Source: Chloroflexota bacterium
GTDB taxonomy: Bacteria; Chloroflexota; UBA6077; JACCZL01
Assembly (NCBI GenBank): GCA_020845495.1
Contig: JADLFM010000019.1
Location: 1-7,245 of the forward strand
Length of the DNA stretch: 7,245 nt
Direction: 5' to 3'
Under the pieces are notes generated by a model that saw only the letters and a list, made by a program, of their open reading frames with translations, was not told the DNA's origin and did no database searches. Below are positions 7,038-7,245 of the stretch, piece by piece. The position numbers were made by a program, and so were the translations under genes. Each line of letters starts with the position of its first letter. Within the stretch, counting starts at the first letter, position 1.

Positions 7038-7106
7038 CTGAATCTCTTCGAAGCGCTAATCAACGTAGCAGCGGCGCAAGGCGCCGGAGCGATCGCGTTC
7101 ATCTAG
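7038..7106 (+). other. Possible 22-codon leader peptide with CTG start
   Basis: Reading from CTG at 7038 gives LNLFEALINVAAAQGAGAIAFI (positions 7038-7103) followed by TAG. A strong Shine-Dalgarno-like GGAGGGAGG ends 9 nt upstream. The peptide is hydrophobic with one Glu, which is plausible as a small peptide, and its stop codon is the first three bases of the next hairpin. Against it, CTG starts are rare and the frame has no ATG, GTG or TTG. It could be a leader peptide, a degraded gene start, or chance. Confidence 0.2.
7072..7086 (+). promoter_or_regulatory. Short GC-rich hairpin in the leader
   Basis: CGGCGC-AAG-GCGCCG is a perfect 6-bp stem with a 3-nt loop. No U-run follows, so it is not a standard intrinsic terminator. 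Confidence 0.4.
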
Positions 7107-7127
7107 CCCGATCGTATCGCCGGGCTA
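7104..7127 (+). terminator. Perfect inverted repeat, terminator-like or regulatory
   Basis: TAGCCCG at 7104-7110 is mirrored by CGGGCTA at 7121-7127 around a 10-nt loop. The stem is a good size for a terminator, but the following bases are TCATCCC and not a T-run. It may therefore be a Rho-dependent or atypical end for the repeat-protein transcript, or part of a folded leader for the next gene. Confidence 0.4.
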
Positions 7128-7130
7128 TCA

Positions 7131-7159
7131 TCCCTCCCGAGGCACCGAAGCTGGAGGGA
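7131..7159 (+). promoter_or_regulatory. Hairpin that would sequester the ribosome-binding site of the downstream gene
   Basis: TCCCTCC (7131-7137) is the exact reverse complement of GGAGGGA (7153-7159), with a 15-nt loop. GGAGGG is the obvious Shine-Dalgarno sequence for the ATG at 7162, so this stem would hide it. An identical GGAGGGA at 7020-7026 could pair with the same TCCCTCC and release the site. The pairing is seen in the sequence; control of translation is inferred. Confidence 0.45.
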
Positions 7160-7161
7160 CC

Positions 7162-7245
7162 ATGAACGACCGCGCCGGCGCCGTCGCGCCGCACCCGCTC
7201 GTCGAGCACGTCGACTGGGACAGCGTCACCTATGAGGCCGCCCAG
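7162..7245 (+). CDS. N-terminus of an unidentified protein (partial, runs off the window)
   Basis: The ATG at 7162 follows GGAGGG at close spacing. The frame is open to the window end for 28 codons, beginning MNDRAGAVAPHPLVEHVDWD and ending SVTYEAAQ. High G/C at third codon positions (GCC, GTC, CTC, CAC) supports real coding. There is no signal peptide or membrane segment in the visible part, so a cytoplasmic protein is likely. The 'VDWDSVTYEAAQ' stretch faintly recalls the start of some transglutaminase-like proteins, but this is recollection and too short to rely on. Expression may be controlled by the structured leader just upstream. Confidence 0.7.
   Translation, partial: MNDRAGAVAPHPLVEHVDWDSVTYEAAQ

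Larger units (their letters stand above)
6920..7161 (+). other. Intergenic region forming a structured leader of the downstream gene
   Basis: The 242 bases between the repeat-protein stop and the next ATG hold no canonical ATG/GTG/TTG gene that I can support. The first 100 bases show no clear terminator. The rest holds GGAGGGAGG at 7020-7028, the hairpins at 7072-7086, 7104-7127 and 7131-7159, and an isolated GCGATCGC palindrome at 7089-7096. A possible -10 box, CAGAAT at 7012-7017, lacks a well-spaced -35. Confidence 0.55.

Noticed and set aside
7089..7096. GCGATCGC, the HIP1 palindrome of cyanobacteria.
   Set aside because: I noted it only here. A single copy is unremarkable in GC-rich DNA and nothing else suggests a cyanobacterium.
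1..7245. CRISPR arrays, tRNA or rRNA genes, insertion sequences.
   Set aside because: None seen on either strand. The only tandem repeats are protein-coding.

Overview
The window looks like chromosomal DNA from a high-GC bacterium with large, repeat-rich extracellular proteins. Two things point to Chloroflexota, most likely the Thermomicrobia or a relative. One is the style of the RHS core. The other is a Tat-like secreted protein whose Gly-rich repeats are joined to a conserved 'GNFTVFGGYAKSG...RLYALETPDSWFEDIG' type C-terminus. This placement rests on family resemblance from memory, not on a marker gene.

Layout: (1) 1-58, minus strand, the first 19 codons of a gene that leaves the window, 16 nt after the RHS stop codon. 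(2) 75-5240, minus strand, one very large intact gene (1721 aa). It encodes an exported RHS/YD-repeat polymorphic toxin: N-terminal membrane segments, an Asp-box beta-propeller-like region, a DUF6531-like segment, about 29 YD repeats broken by a Pro/Thr linker, an RHS core ending in DPSG, and a C-terminal tip resembling the polymorphic toxin type 44 family. (3) 5241-5551, a divergent intergenic region with inverted repeats and no convincing gene. (4) 5552-6919, plus strand, a 455-aa secreted protein of unknown function with a Tat-like signal and 10-11-residue Gly-rich repeats. (5) 6920-7161, an intergenic leader with tandem hairpins. Two identical GGAGGGA segments there compete for one TCCCTCC, and one of them is the ribosome-binding site of the next gene. 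(6) 7162-7245, plus strand, the first 28 codons of an unidentified gene.

The two complete genes are divergent and both products are predicted to leave the cytoplasm, so the locus is best read as cell-surface or antagonism functions. The RHS protein would present or release its variable tip. An immunity gene would be expected just downstream, but only 58 bases of that side are visible, so the toxin-immunity pairing cannot be confirmed. The most unexpected signal outside the known families is the riboswitch-like leader at 7020-7161.
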